Positions 8,265 through 17,300 of a DNA stretch of 64,000 nucleotides are shown piece after piece; position 1 is the stretch's first letter, and the number at the start of each line of letters is the position of its first letter. The notes beneath the pieces were generated by a model. The model was not told the DNA's origin, did no database searches, and saw only the letters and a list, made by a program, of their open reading frames with translations. A program made the translations under genes and the position numbers. The stretch covers positions 1 to 64,000 of the forward strand of contig CAZNLH010000003.1 in assembly GCA_964573995.1 (NCBI GenBank), read 5' to 3'. The stretch is from CAZNLH01 sp964573995 (lineage in GTDB: Bacteria > Gemmatimonadota > CAZMKB01 > CAZNLH01).

Positions 8265-8936
8265 ATGAAGAAGGCATATATCACCGAAGAGAGCCTGCCG
8301 GCAAAGGCTGCCGAGTGGAAGGCCCGTCTCGCACCGTTCGACCACCACCACATGGAACCTAGGTGGAAGGATACCGCCCTCCTCGTCATCGATATGCAAC
8401 TCTACTTCCTGGACCCGGAGAGTCCGGCGCTCACTCCTGGAGGACCTCCGATAATCCCCAATGTAAGGCGCCTGATCAAGGCATTCAGGACGAATCACCT
8501 CCCAGTCATATTCAGCCGACACGTGCATTCAAGTTTGGAACAGGACGGCGGCATCATGGCCCAATGGTGGAAGGGTCTTCCCATGGAGAGTTCCCCGGGA
8601 TCGGAAATCCACCCGAAGGTTGCGCCGGAGCCAGGAGAAAAGATCATCATAAAACACCGGTACAGCGCCTTTTACAACACAGACCTCGAGACGACTCTAA
8701 GGTGCTTGGGCGTAAAAGACCTTATATTGACCGGCGTCATGACCAACCTGTGTTGCGACTCTACGGCCCGGGATGCCTTCTTCAGGGACTATCGAGTCTT
8801 CTTTCTACTCGACGCCACAGGGGCGATCAACGAGGAGTTTCACTTTTCCACTCTGATCAACCTGGCCTATGGGTTCGCGCGCATAATGTCCACGGAAGAG
8901 ATCTTAGATGGTTTGTCCTCAATATCTTTGGGCTGA
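8265..8936 (+). CDS. isochorismatase-family cysteine hydrolase
   Basis: 223 residues with the family Asp-Lys-Cys triad: Asp in LLVIDMQLYF (about residue 43), Lys in IIKHRYSAF (about 130) and the nucleophile in MTNLCCDSTARDAFF (about 162-163). The two adjacent cysteines are normal, the second matching the catalytic position in relatives. Members include nicotinamidases, N-carbamoylsarcosine amidohydrolases and ureidoacrylate hydrolases. Substrate cannot be inferred here. The His-rich segment FDHHHMEP before the first strand is seen in several amidohydrolase-like members. No strong ribosome site precedes the ATG, fitting coupling to the upstream gene. Confidence 0.85.
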   Translation: MKKAYITEESLPAKAAEWKARLAPFDHHHMEPRWKDTALLVIDMQLYFLDPESPALTPGGPPIIPNVRRLIKAFRTNHLPVIFSRHVHSSLEQDGGIMAQWWKGLPMESSPGSEIHPKVAPEPGEKIIIKHRYSAFYNTDLETTLRCLGVKDLILTGVMTNLCCDSTARDAFFRDYRVFFLLDATGAINEEFHFSTLINLAYGFARIMSTEEILDGLSSISLG

Positions 8937-8939
8937 AGG

Positions 8940-9085
8940 CGATAATCTCCAGTCCCCTTTTGACATCCATTCTGAATAAGCGGTTTGAGGTCATCCCATG
9001 GTAGTAAGATTACGGGGGAACCTTTATATGCCACTGTCTTGACTTCGTCTGACTTTGGCGGATCGGAAATCAACCCTAAGACCTA
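8940..9085 (-). pseudogene. possible BRCT-like domain remnant
   Basis: A short open frame reads VLGLISDPPKSDEVKTVAYK then GSPVILLPWDDLKPLIQNG. That loosely resembles the C-terminal half of a BRCT domain, where a GxDPxSxKxxKA turn precedes a strand and a final helix. It has no ATG, a stop codon lies immediately upstream, and it runs into the 3' end of the hydrolase gene on the opposite strand. If the resemblance is real, this is a gene relic. Similarity is by eye only. Confidence 0.2.
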
Positions 9086-9220
9086 AGATCAGATGCACAG
9101 ATATACATCTCCTCCCGTGGGCCTGTGACATCGCACCTCTCCTGCCCGGCATCCTCCTCCTCTTCGTGTCATTGTCTCGGAGATCATCGTGAGCGTAATG
9201 ACTTGTTGCACGACAGGCGA

Positions 9221-9309
9221 TGGCGGAGAGAGGGGGATTCGAACCCCCGAGGGCTTTCGCCCCACACGATTTCCAGTCGTGCTCCTTAAGCCAACTCGGA
9301 CATCTCTCC
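9221..9309 (-). tRNA. tRNA-Ser (anticodon GGA)
   Basis: An 89-nt class II tRNA with a long variable arm and encoded CCA. Acceptor GGAGAGA/TCTCTCC with G73; anticodon stem CACGA/TCGTG around CTGGAAA (anticodon GGA); variable stem GGGGC-GAAA-GCCCT; T loop TTCGAAT. Confidence 0.96.
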
Positions 9310-9402
9310 GCGTAATTCCTTACTATTCAGGATCGATTTCCCGTTCCAGGCCGGGATCACTTCTCTCTTTCTTTTCTGTAGTCAATAAAACCGCCCGTTC
9401 GG

Positions 9403-9494
<92 letters not shown>

Positions 9495-9549
9495 GGATCA
9501 ATCCTCAATGGCAGTGTTGCCCGGTAATCCTTGACGTCATACAGCAATA

Positions 9550-9578
9550 AGTCTAATCACTTTGAATGATTCAGTCAA
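9550..9578 (-). promoter_or_regulatory. candidate promoter of the two tRNA-Ser genes
   Basis: TTGACT (9573-9578), 17-bp spacer, TAGACT (9550-9555) on the minus strand. Predicted start near 9543, about 50 nt upstream of tRNA-Ser(CGA). Confidence 0.6.
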
Positions 9579-9834
9579 TTGTACAGCTGCCTGGAGCCTC
9601 CCCGGCTTTCCCGTTCTCTCTTCTCGCTGATAACTCGTCTGGTCGTTACATTCAAGGGAAAAGGTTGAAAAATCGGGGAAAACAACGGCATGGACGCTTG
9701 AAGTCTCCACACATTGCGGTAGGGTACTGTCAGGGGGCTTTGAACGAGGACAGGAAGGCCGTCGTCCGAAGGAGCCCGGTCGATTCGCGAACACGATCGA
9801 TTTGTGGGTGCAATGCCGGGAGGGAAAGAATGCG
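9579..9834. other. unassigned spacer between tadA and the tRNA-Ser promoter
   Basis: About 255 nt with no convincing gene. I checked it for SRP RNA because ffs often lies near tadA and tRNA-Ser, but the GGAAGGAAGCAG core is absent. RNase P and tmRNA signatures were not found either. Open frames here lack ribosome sites and family features. Confidence 0.4.
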
Positions 9835-10404
9835 TCATGCCTGATGCTGAGAATCATTCCCAACGTGGCGTGCGATTCCCGAAGCGCCATCCTTCTGAAG
9901 CAGAGATTCGCCGGACCGGCAATCTCTTTTTGCCGCACTTTTCAAAAGACGCTTGGCACGAAAAAATCTCTCCAGCAGACGCGATGCCTCTTCCACCATG
10001 ATCCCGTAGTCAACCACCAGACCCCGGCAAAAAGTTTCGCCTTTCCTGATGTCCATGGCGGAGCCGAAAGCGCCCTTCCTGGAATCGCCCGCGGCATACA
10101 CCAGTCTTTCAAGCCGACACGCATCTATCGCCCCGGCACACATGATACACGGCTCCAGGCTCGTGTACAGTGCTGCGCCATCGAGACGCCATGTTCCGAT
10201 GGTCCGCGACGCAGCTCCAATGGCGATGATCTCGGCGTGGGCGGTGGGATCCCCCAACTCCTCGACCATGTTGTGACCCCTGCCCAGTATGATACCCTCA
10301 GAGACCACAACCGCACCCACTGGCACCTCCCCCCTCTCGGCAGCCTTTTCTGCCTCGAGGATTGCCTCTCTCATCCACCGCTTGTCGTCCGATCGGTCCA
10401 ACAT
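9835..10404 (-). CDS. tadA: tRNA adenosine(34) deaminase TadA
   Basis: 189 residues from the ATG at 10404 (GAGG three nt upstream); longer starts run into tRNA-Arg. Zinc-deaminase motifs: HAE in DPTAHAEIIAI (about residue 58) and PCxxC in LEPCIMCAGAI (about 88), with the usual N-terminal helix and VPVGAVVV strand. TadA converts A34 of tRNA-Arg(ACG) to inosine, so that one tRNA reads CGU, CGC and CGA. Its own substrate tRNA lies 22 nt upstream on the same transcript. The C-terminal tail beyond FFRAKR is about 30 residues longer than in E. coli and hydrophilic. Confidence 0.95.
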   Translation of the reverse strand: MLDRSDDKRWMREAILEAEKAAERGEVPVGAVVVSEGIILGRGHNMVEELGDPTAHAEIIAIGAASRTIGTWRLDGAALYTSLEPCIMCAGAIDACRLERLVYAAGDSRKGAFGSAMDIRKGETFCRGLVVDYGIMVEEASRLLERFFRAKRLLKSAAKRDCRSGESLLQKDGASGIARHVGNDSQHQA

Positions 10405-10415
10405 CTGCCTCGACG

Positions 10416-10422
10416 AAAAAAA
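10416..10422 (-). promoter_or_regulatory. T7 tract between tRNA-Arg and tadA
   Basis: The minus strand has seven consecutive T just after the tRNA-Arg 3' end and 12 nt before the tadA start. With the GC-rich T-arm and acceptor stem just upstream it could act as a partial intrinsic terminator that limits tadA relative to the tRNA, or mark where the precursor is trimmed. Functional role is inference. Confidence 0.3.
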
Positions 10423-10425
10423 TAA

Positions 10426-10499
<74 letters not shown>

Positions 10500-10509
10500 A
10501 TCAAAAATA

Positions 10510-10538
10510 ATAATAACTGCGAGACCATCACATGTCAA
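10510..10538 (-). promoter_or_regulatory. near-consensus promoter of tRNA-Arg-tadA
   Basis: Perfect TTGACA (10533-10538), 17-bp spacer, TATTAT (10510-10515) on the minus strand. The predicted start near 10503 is only a few nt before the tRNA 5' end. Confidence 0.75.
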
Positions 10539-10550
10539 CACGGAGCATCC

Positions 10551-10579
10551 TTGACTCTCGATTCAAAAGTTGATATCAT
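10551..10579 (+). promoter_or_regulatory. candidate promoter of the small EamA-like transporter
   Basis: TTGACT (10551-10556), 17-bp spacer, TATCAT (10574-10579). Divergent from the tRNA-Arg promoter, whose -35 box ends 12 bp away. Predicted leader of about 60 nt. Confidence 0.65.
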
Positions 10580-10646
10580 TCTTCCACACTTACAAATCGA
10601 TCGAACCAGTCCACCTTAGCCCTATACGTGATAACCGGAGGGTCTC

Positions 10647-11018
10647 ATGCTTAAAAATTTTCTCCTTCTCTTCTTCTGTGTAGCCCTTGGCGTCGTCGGT
10701 CAACTATCCTTGAAACACGGCATGAGCACGGTAGGAGAGATAAAACTCGATATCTCCAGTATTCCATCCATGCTCCTCCGGTCCTTCGGCAATCCCTACG
10801 TCCTGCTGGGATATGTCCTCTATGGCATCAGTTCATTGTCCTGGTTGATCGTAATATCAAGGGTGGAACTCAGCCTCGCGTATCCCATGATCGCCATCGG
10901 TTACGTCCTTGTCGTCTTCTTATCATGGCTGATTTTCTCTGAGCACGTTACCACCTTGAGAGTAATCGGGACGCTCGTAATCTGTTTCGGTGTATTCCTG
11001 ATGTCGAGGACATATTGA
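10647..11018 (+). CDS. small four-helix EamA/DMT-type transporter
   Basis: 123 residues, GGAGGG ribosome site. Four hydrophobic helices cover almost the whole chain: LLLFFCVALGVVGQLSLKHG, PYVLLGYVLYGISSLSWLIV, ELSLAYPMIAIGYVLVVFLS and TLRVIGTLVICFGVFLMS. The LAYP segment and the short length match the half-size EamA proteins of the SMR/ArnE-ArnF type, which act as dimers. The substrate cannot be read from sequence; lipid-linked aminoarabinose flipping and small-cation export are both known in relatives. No polymyxin-resistance or glycan genes flank it. Confidence 0.75.
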   Translation: MLKNFLLLFFCVALGVVGQLSLKHGMSTVGEIKLDISSIPSMLLRSFGNPYVLLGYVLYGISSLSWLIVISRVELSLAYPMIAIGYVLVVFLSWLIFSEHVTTLRVIGTLVICFGVFLMSRTY

Positions 11019-11181
11019 TTAAAGAGGGCATATCACATCACAGCAACTTATTCAATCTTACCTCCGCCATCCATATGGAATCTTTATAACCCTGTCGTAC
11101 AAGGCAAGATCCAATAATAACATTTCGAGTTTTGTGTAATACTGGTACGATATTTGCCCATCTCAATTATCGTCTTGATTG

Positions 11182-11210
11182 TTGACATTGTGGAAGGAGG
11201 CTATTATAAT
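11182..11210 (+). promoter_or_regulatory. perfect consensus sigma70 promoter
   Basis: TTGACA (11182-11187), a 17-bp spacer and TATAAT (11205-11210): a full match to consensus. Predicted start near 11217 leaves a leader of about 167 nt before the aminopeptidase ATG at 11384. Confidence 0.8.
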
Positions 11211-11268
11211 TCGTGCGATATCTTTCGGGAATTCCCTCCCTCACCGCCATCTTTTCTTCGGGTGGGAT

Positions 11269-11391
11269 GTGTTGAAGACGTTGAGGGTGCCCATAGTAGA
11301 CCGCGAGTTCTTGATCGGCTACAGTACCAATGGATGGATCGGGCGCTATATCTCAGTCATACCAGCAAGGAGTAGTTTCGAAGATGAATAA
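11269..11391 (+). CDS. doubtful short leader ORF ahead of the aminopeptidase
   Basis: An open frame in the leader (from GTG 11269, about 40 codons, containing VPIVDREFLIGYSTNGWIGR) ends at a TAA at 11389-11391 that overlaps the aminopeptidase start at 11384. Such an overlap would suit translational coupling. The frame also extends upstream of the predicted transcription start, the start codon is uncertain, and the aminopeptidase has its own AAGGAG. I recognise no family and treat it as unproven. Confidence 0.2.
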   Translation: MLKTLRVPIVDREFLIGYSTNGWIGRYISVIPARSSFEDE

Positions 11392-12517
11392 AGACCAAGC
11401 CAAACAACTGTGCCGAAACCTCATCTCCTATTCCGTAGACCTCAAAAGGGGAGAACACCTCTACATTGAACTAATAGGAAAGGAGACACTCGATTTCGGC
11501 AGGCTCCTTGCGGTCGAGGCTGCACGCGCCGGGGGGATACCCTTCTGGTATTACAATGACGAATACATTCAACGTTCCTGGCTCTTGACATGCACCAAGG
11601 AGCAAATCAGGCAATTTGGCGAATTCCACCTCAAGATTATGAAAGAAGCCGATGCCTATATCTCAATTCGGGGAATTGAAAACAGGTTTCAATTTGCAGA
11701 CATACCCAGAGAAAAAATGGATTGGTACAACATCTTGTTCTATAAGCCGGTGCACCTGGAGGAGCGGGTGAAAAACACCAAGTGGTGCGTGCTTCGTTAC
11801 CCTAACAATGCCATGGCCCAGATGGCAGAGACATCGCAGGAGAAATTCGAGGATTTCTATTACAAGGTCTGCAACCTCGACTACCGAAGAATGTCACAGG
11901 CCATGGACCCACTTGTCAAATTGATGGAAGAGACCGACAGGGTACGTATAACTTCTCCGGGAACCGACCTGTCTTTTTCAATAAAGGGCATTCCCGTTGT
12001 AAAGTGTGACGGCAGGAACAACATACCAGACGGCGAGGTGTTCACAGCGCCGATCAGGGATTCCATCAATGGACACATTACCTTTAACGCCCCGAGTATT
12101 TACGAAGGGACCCTCTTTAGAGACATACACTTCGAATTCAAGAATGGGAAGATCACCCAGGCCAAGGCTGCCATGTCCACCAATGCACTCCGGAAGATAC
12201 TCGATACCGACGATGGAGCAAGGTACGTCGGGGAGTTCTCGTTTGGCCTGAACCCCAACATCAGGAATCCGATGCAGGAGGCCCTCTTTGACGAAAAGAT
12301 CTTCGGGAGCATCCACCTGACCCCCGGGGACTGCTATGATGAGGCCCCCAATGGAAACAACTCAGCCATACACTGGGACCTTGTACTGATCCAGACGAAG
12401 GAACATGGCGGAGGAGAGATCTACTTCGATGATCGTCTGGTGAGGAAAGACGGGGTATTTGTACATTCGGGTCTCAAACAGGCGTTGAGCGAAGAGACCC
12501 TTCTTGCCTCCGCCTGA
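11384..12517 (+). CDS. M29-family aminopeptidase (AmpS/PepS type)
   Basis: 377 residues from the ATG at 11384; AAGGAG lies 11 nt upstream. The fold and motifs match M29 thermophilic metallo-aminopeptidases: an N-terminal domain with LKRGEHLYIEL and VEAARAGGIPFWYYND, then the metal-binding half with an Glu in NIPDGEVFTAP, the GARYVGEFSFGLNPNI segment with a second Glu, and a late NGNNSAIHWDLVLI segment (His-x-Asp). These enzymes cut N-terminal residues from short peptides in the cytosol using two divalent metals. It stands alone on the plus strand behind a perfect consensus promoter, so high constitutive expression is likely. Confidence 0.88.
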   Translation: MNKDQAKQLCRNLISYSVDLKRGEHLYIELIGKETLDFGRLLAVEAARAGGIPFWYYNDEYIQRSWLLTCTKEQIRQFGEFHLKIMKEADAYISIRGIENRFQFADIPREKMDWYNILFYKPVHLEERVKNTKWCVLRYPNNAMAQMAETSQEKFEDFYYKVCNLDYRRMSQAMDPLVKLMEETDRVRITSPGTDLSFSIKGIPVVKCDGRNNIPDGEVFTAPIRDSINGHITFNAPSIYEGTLFRDIHFEFKNGKITQAKAAMSTNALRKILDTDDGARYVGEFSFGLNPNIRNPMQEALFDEKIFGSIHLTPGDCYDEAPNGNNSAIHWDLVLIQTKEHGGGEIYFDDRLVRKDGVFVHSGLKQALSEETLLASA

Positions 12518-12563
12518 TACCGACCAGGCTGGAATAAGGCCTTTTGTACCGATGAGACAATTA

Positions 12564-12641
12564 TGGCGGGGCCGACCGGGATCGAACCGGCGACCTCCGG
12601 CTTGACAGGCCGGCGTTCTAACCAAACTGAACTACGACCCC
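12564..12641 (-). tRNA. tRNA-Asp (anticodon GTC)
   Basis: A 78-nt cloverleaf with encoded CCA. Acceptor GGGGTCG/CGGCCCC, discriminator G73 as required for Asp, anticodon stem CCGGC/GCCGG around CTGTCAA (anticodon GTC), T arm GCCGG-TTCGATC-CCGGT. It lies 23 nt after the TPR gene stop and could be cotranscribed with it. Confidence 0.96.
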
Positions 12642-12664
12642 GCCTTTATCGTGAGAAATGATAC

Positions 12665-14224
12665 TTATCCACCTTCCAACTTCAGTTTCTTTATAATCAA
12701 ATTCGCTCGATCTATCAGGCTCTTGTTCCTCTCGATGTTTTTCTTCGCGTACTTGCCGTACTTCTTATCCGTGACGACCTGTTGATAGTTGCTGCTCGAG
12801 GCCTTGTAATTATCGATCGCTTTCTGGTAACTCTCCACAGTGTTTTTCTTCTCCAGGTCCTCACCCATCGCTTGGTATGCATCCCCCAAGAACACGTATA
12901 TGCGTTTATTGGGCTTATAATTCAATGCCTGCCGTCCAACATCGATCACCTTCCGATACTTACCCGCCTTCTGATAGATATCCACCAGCGATAGGTAAAT
13001 CTTCGACTTCTCCTCTTCAGGAGAATATTTCAAGCCTTTTTCGAGCGCTGCAATCGCCTTGTCATACTCTTTCAATTGCCCATACCATATACCAAGGTAC
13101 TCATAACCGCTCGGGAAAGAGGGGTTGATGGCCACGATCCGTTCATAGGCCTCAGCCGCCTTGGCGTAATTGGAGAGTTGATTGTAACAAGCCGCAACCA
13201 ACTTTAATGCGTCGATGTTATCCGGTTGCAGTTCAAGGAGTTTTTCATAGGCCTCGGCCGCCTGCTCATATTCATGACGCTGGTAGTGTATCTGACCTAT
13301 ATATTCTGAAAATCGGCTCTCCTGCGGATTCAGTTCCCGTCCCTTTTCAAATGCTTCGAGGGCTTGATCAAACTTCCCGGCATTCTGAAAGGTTATGCCG
13401 AGATAGAGGTGATAATATGTATTCTTGGGATCCAGCCTTATGAGGCGCTGATAGAGATCTATGGCCTTGTCGAAATCGTTCTTCCTGAGGTATATATTGG
13501 CCAGGCGGAATCCGGCCTTCTGATAGGTCGAATCAATCCTTCCGGCGGCTTTGTATTCTACGATTGCCTTTGCAGTATCCGGAACCTGGAGATAACTATT
13601 GCCGAGGTAATAGTAGGCCTCAACGATAGTGCTGTCCAGTTCGATTACCCGCGAGAAGTTGTCTATGGCCCTGTCAAAGATATTGCTCCTGAGGTAGTCC
13701 ATGCCGAAGTTCATATATTTATCAATATCTGCACGCTTGAATATCAGGTCCGCCAAGCTCTTAGATAATACAGAGATATCGGTTCCAATGCTGATCTCCG
13801 TCGAGCCTATATCCTTCTCTCTCCCGGACTGGATGTCTGTCATCTTGGCCCCTGCCCATATCGTCCCCCTCTGGGTTTGCTCGAGATCACCCCGGAGTAT
13901 GATCCTGGCACCCAGTTTCTTTGCAATTGGAACGGCAAGCGAATCTGGGATAAGAGCCCTAACGTTCAGCCCAAAGTCTCTCTTTATCTCCTTGAGTTCA
14001 TCACTCGTGATGACGTCGTACCTCCCGGACTCCCCAAGGATTCGTCTCAATTCCCCTTCAAACTTGTCGGCGTCTTTCCGGTATAAGTCCTTGACCTTGA
14101 AGGGAAAAACAAAGAGCCGGAACTGCCCGGTGTTTGTCTGAGAACTCCAAGACCACCGCGGTTGTAACGAGATGCACACCGTTAACAGACTCAAAAGACG
14201 CCACGATGCTTGTAACCGATGCAT
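12665..14224 (-). CDS. exported CsgG-like / TPR-repeat protein
   Basis: 519 residues. A signal peptide (about 1-27) lacks a lipobox Cys. Residues 33-150 form an alpha/beta domain (FRLFVFPFKVKDL, GRYDVITSDELKEI, KKLGARIILRGDLEQ) resembling the CsgG/FlgO-type domain of envelope proteins. From about residue 168 to the end there are roughly nine tetratricopeptide repeats (for example IVEAYYYLGNSYLQVPDTAK; DKAIDLYQRLIRLDPKN). It is probably a periplasmic assembly or scaffolding protein. It lies just downstream of tamA-tamB but has its own promoter at 14271-14299, and tRNA-Asp follows it. Confidence 0.75.
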   Translation of the reverse strand: MHRLQASWRLLSLLTVCISLQPRWSWSSQTNTGQFRLFVFPFKVKDLYRKDADKFEGELRRILGESGRYDVITSDELKEIKRDFGLNVRALIPDSLAVPIAKKLGARIILRGDLEQTQRGTIWAGAKMTDIQSGREKDIGSTEISIGTDISVLSKSLADLIFKRADIDKYMNFGMDYLRSNIFDRAIDNFSRVIELDSTIVEAYYYLGNSYLQVPDTAKAIVEYKAAGRIDSTYQKAGFRLANIYLRKNDFDKAIDLYQRLIRLDPKNTYYHLYLGITFQNAGKFDQALEAFEKGRELNPQESRFSEYIGQIHYQRHEYEQAAEAYEKLLELQPDNIDALKLVAACYNQLSNYAKAAEAYERIVAINPSFPSGYEYLGIWYGQLKEYDKAIAALEKGLKYSPEEEKSKIYLSLVDIYQKAGKYRKVIDVGRQALNYKPNKRIYVFLGDAYQAMGEDLEKKNTVESYQKAIDNYKASSSNYQQVVTDKKYGKYAKKNIERNKSLIDRANLIIKKLKLEGG

Positions 14225-14270
14225 AATCTAACCCTCTGTGCTTATTGAGATTTCTCGATAAGGCCTGCAG

Positions 14271-14299
14271 AATATAGCGAGAGATCCGTTCCGTGTCAA
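14271..14299 (-). promoter_or_regulatory. near-consensus promoter of the CsgG/TPR gene
   Basis: Perfect TTGACA (14294-14299), 17-bp spacer, TATATT (14271-14276) on the minus strand, in the 90-nt gap after tamB. Predicted leader of about 40 nt. Confidence 0.75.
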
Positions 14300-14314
14300 G
14301 CCGTATCGGTCTTC

Positions 14315-17300
14315 TTAGTAAGAGATCCAGTAATGCAGTTCAATGCTATACTGACGGCCCCTCGAATCTGTCTGTCCCAGAATGGAACTCTTCTTCCCAA
14401 GAAAGACTTCAGCGGCAATGTTGTTTATTGATGGATCGATTATGTCCTGTGAATAACTGACAAAAAAGTCTTTCATCAAGTATTCTCCCACCGTCACCTG
14501 TGCCCTGCTGGCTTCCCCGTCCCCGGAAAAGAGACTTGTCCTCAGTTCAAGGACATCGAGCCGTGATATCGGTTGGATCAGGGAACTCGTCTGTTGAGCA
14601 AGGATCCTCTCGATCCTGCCTATCAATTTCTGCTGGTTGAGAGCCGCCCTCTGATCGAACTCCTCGTTCGTCAAGTTCAAGAGTAACAACGTCATTGCCC
14701 GCTGTTCGTCCACCGGGACAGCCTCGCCGTTCTCGTCATAGACAGTGATGCCGAACTTCACATCCCTGTATGTTCCATAAATATTGAGATGAAAGTCATT
14801 GATTACTCTTACGTTCTTGCCGCTGTCGACAATCTTCCCCTGTACCCTGTGCATAGTCTGAACGTTCAGGTAGGGATCGATGGGGTCCGATCCATTGAAA
14901 TGAATCTCCCCTCCATCAATATCGAATATCGTTCCAAAATATGTATAAGTCCCGCGGATGACATCGACATCACCGACAGGAAGGACTTTCCCTTTTCTCG
15001 TAATCAACTTCATATCTGCAGCGATTTCCACGTTTACATTGCTGTTTCGGATCCAGAGATCATTTTCTGCATGGATACCCAAGTCGATCAAGAAGGGAAT
15101 TGAACCCTGCGAACCACTCGACGCGTTGGGCTCTCCTCCCTTCCCGACCGGGATGTCCAGAAGTCCGTTATTGATTACGACGTTGCCGCTAACGTCCGGT
15201 TTGTAAAGATCACCGGAGACGTGCAGGTTAGAGTCTAAGGAGAGGCTTGATACATATTGCACCTGATTCACCGTGTAATTTTTCATCGCGATATCGAGAT
15301 CAATCTTACTGGGTACGAATCCATCCATCTGTATGTTGCCGGACCCCCTCAACGACCCACCCCCCATCAGGGCGGCGGCCAAACTTGATATCGTCAACTC
15401 CTCTTCATGAAAGGCAAACTCTGCCTGGAGGCCGCTGAAATAGGTATTTGAACGCATGATAACACCTTCCCCCCCATGGACCCCTCCCCTTCCATTCCAG
15501 ATCGTTCGGGCGGGGGTACCTCCCAACCTTACCTTCCCTTCCATGTACCCGTCCACGAAGTTTATCTCCCCGGTCAGCAACTTCAAGGAACTCAGGTCGA
15601 AATGGGCGATACCCGCCTCGAGGTCAATGGGCGCGTCCGCAAGTTCGGCTACACGAAATGGTTGGAGGTCCAATAGAAGGGGAAACACCCCTCTGACATC
15701 ACAGTCATATCCACCTCCCTTGATTACAAACCGCTCGATGTCAAGTCGATAATCGCCATATTTCACGGCCAGTACCAGGGAATCGGAACGCACGCCTTTG
15801 ATCGAGGGGGCATCGATCCGGGTCGTTAAAGAGATTTCAGGGTCGTGGAAGGTGCCGCCTACCAGGACGCGCATGTCGAGATCGCCCTCAATGCCCAGGT
15901 TCATCTTAGAATGGGCCTCGAGTGAATCGAGGTCCACGGAATGAGCCTCGGCCTCGAGATTGATTTGATCCGGCCATGTGGCGCCTCCCTCCAAGGAGAC
16001 CTCCCCCCCCCCTATCGCCAGCCCGAGACGCTTGATATCAACTCTACGTTTTCTCCACTCGACCCCCGTCTCCAGGTCCTTGACGGAGGCATCGAGCCCA
16101 TGGTAGGTCACAACAAGGTCATGGCCGGAGATTTGAAGGCTATCACCTGAAAAAGTAATCTCCCCGGAACCCCGCAAGACCTCGCTTTCTTTCCTCTTTA
16201 CCATGAGAGAATCCAACCGGATCGCCCCCGGCTTGATCTGTGCCTCCGCCTCTATTTCTTCCGCCACAGTCCGCTCTCTTCCGACCATGAAGGCATGAAG
16301 GCCAATATCACCCCCTATACCGTCCTTGAATTTGTGAATATCCATCTTGCTCTCTACCCCTGCAAAGGACCACCCATACCCACCCCCGTTCCTGATAATC
16401 ACCTGCCCCTGCACGGACGGACCGGTATATGAGCCACCAAGTGAAACAGAGGCGTTCAACCTGCCTCTCAAATCGTAGGGAAGACCGAGGAGGACCAGCA
16501 GGGGAGATACAGGCACGGAGTCTACCCTTGCGGTAACCTCGAGGTCGGACCATCCCAGGTCGCCGGTCAATTCCATCCGGCCCCCCTGCAACCCTATCCG
16601 CGATGAGAGGAGGTGAAAACCATCCTGTTGCGCCAAAACCTGGGCCTGTACTATACCTATTGGAATCCCCTTCAGCCGGCAGCTTTCGAGGTCGAGCAGA
16701 ATGGTCGAACTGTGGTCCCGGCGGTGAAAACCTGCACCGTACGCTATCACCTGGCCGTTGAGGATACTACCGTACTTTTCCGGTATGTTCATTGGCAGGG
16801 ACCGTATATCAATCCCTGAGACCTTGAGATCTACCCTGAAGGCGCGAGGCGATTCTCTCAAGAAGAACGACACATCACCCCCGATCGACCCCTTGAGAAA
16901 ACTGGAAGATAGTCCCGTGATGTCGATCTCACCATCCGCCATGTGAAAGAGACAACTCGTCTCGCTGAACCGGTAATCGAAAGCCTCCCCGTCAGCGCGG
17001 TAGATTCGGCCCTGGATCAGTGGAGACTTGATGTATCCCTTCAATGTCATCTCGAAATCGACCTGCCCGGCTACCCGGTGCCTTAGGCCATACCTTGGCG
17101 GCAGATGCCCCAGGTCAAAGTGGCTCCTTGCTATCTTGATATCGACCTTGTCGTCTCCCTTGAAGTCGATCTTACCATCGAGGGTCATATCGGTGGCATC
17201 CCTTAGGAGCCGGAAGGACTCGAATCCGAGCACCTTATCTTCCACGACGAGTCTCCCGGATGCGGTCATGTCAGTCAACGTGAGGTAGGTGGAATTGAAG

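Noticed and set aside
9579..9834. SRP RNA or another stable RNA
   Set aside because: The location is suggestive, but the SRP core GGAAGGAAGCAG and RNase P or tmRNA signatures are missing.
12362..12625. Minus-strand ORF of 87 codons over tRNA-Asp
   Set aside because: Its N-terminal VRTPACQAGGRRFDPGRP is tRNA-Asp sequence in translation, and the rest opposes the aminopeptidase gene.
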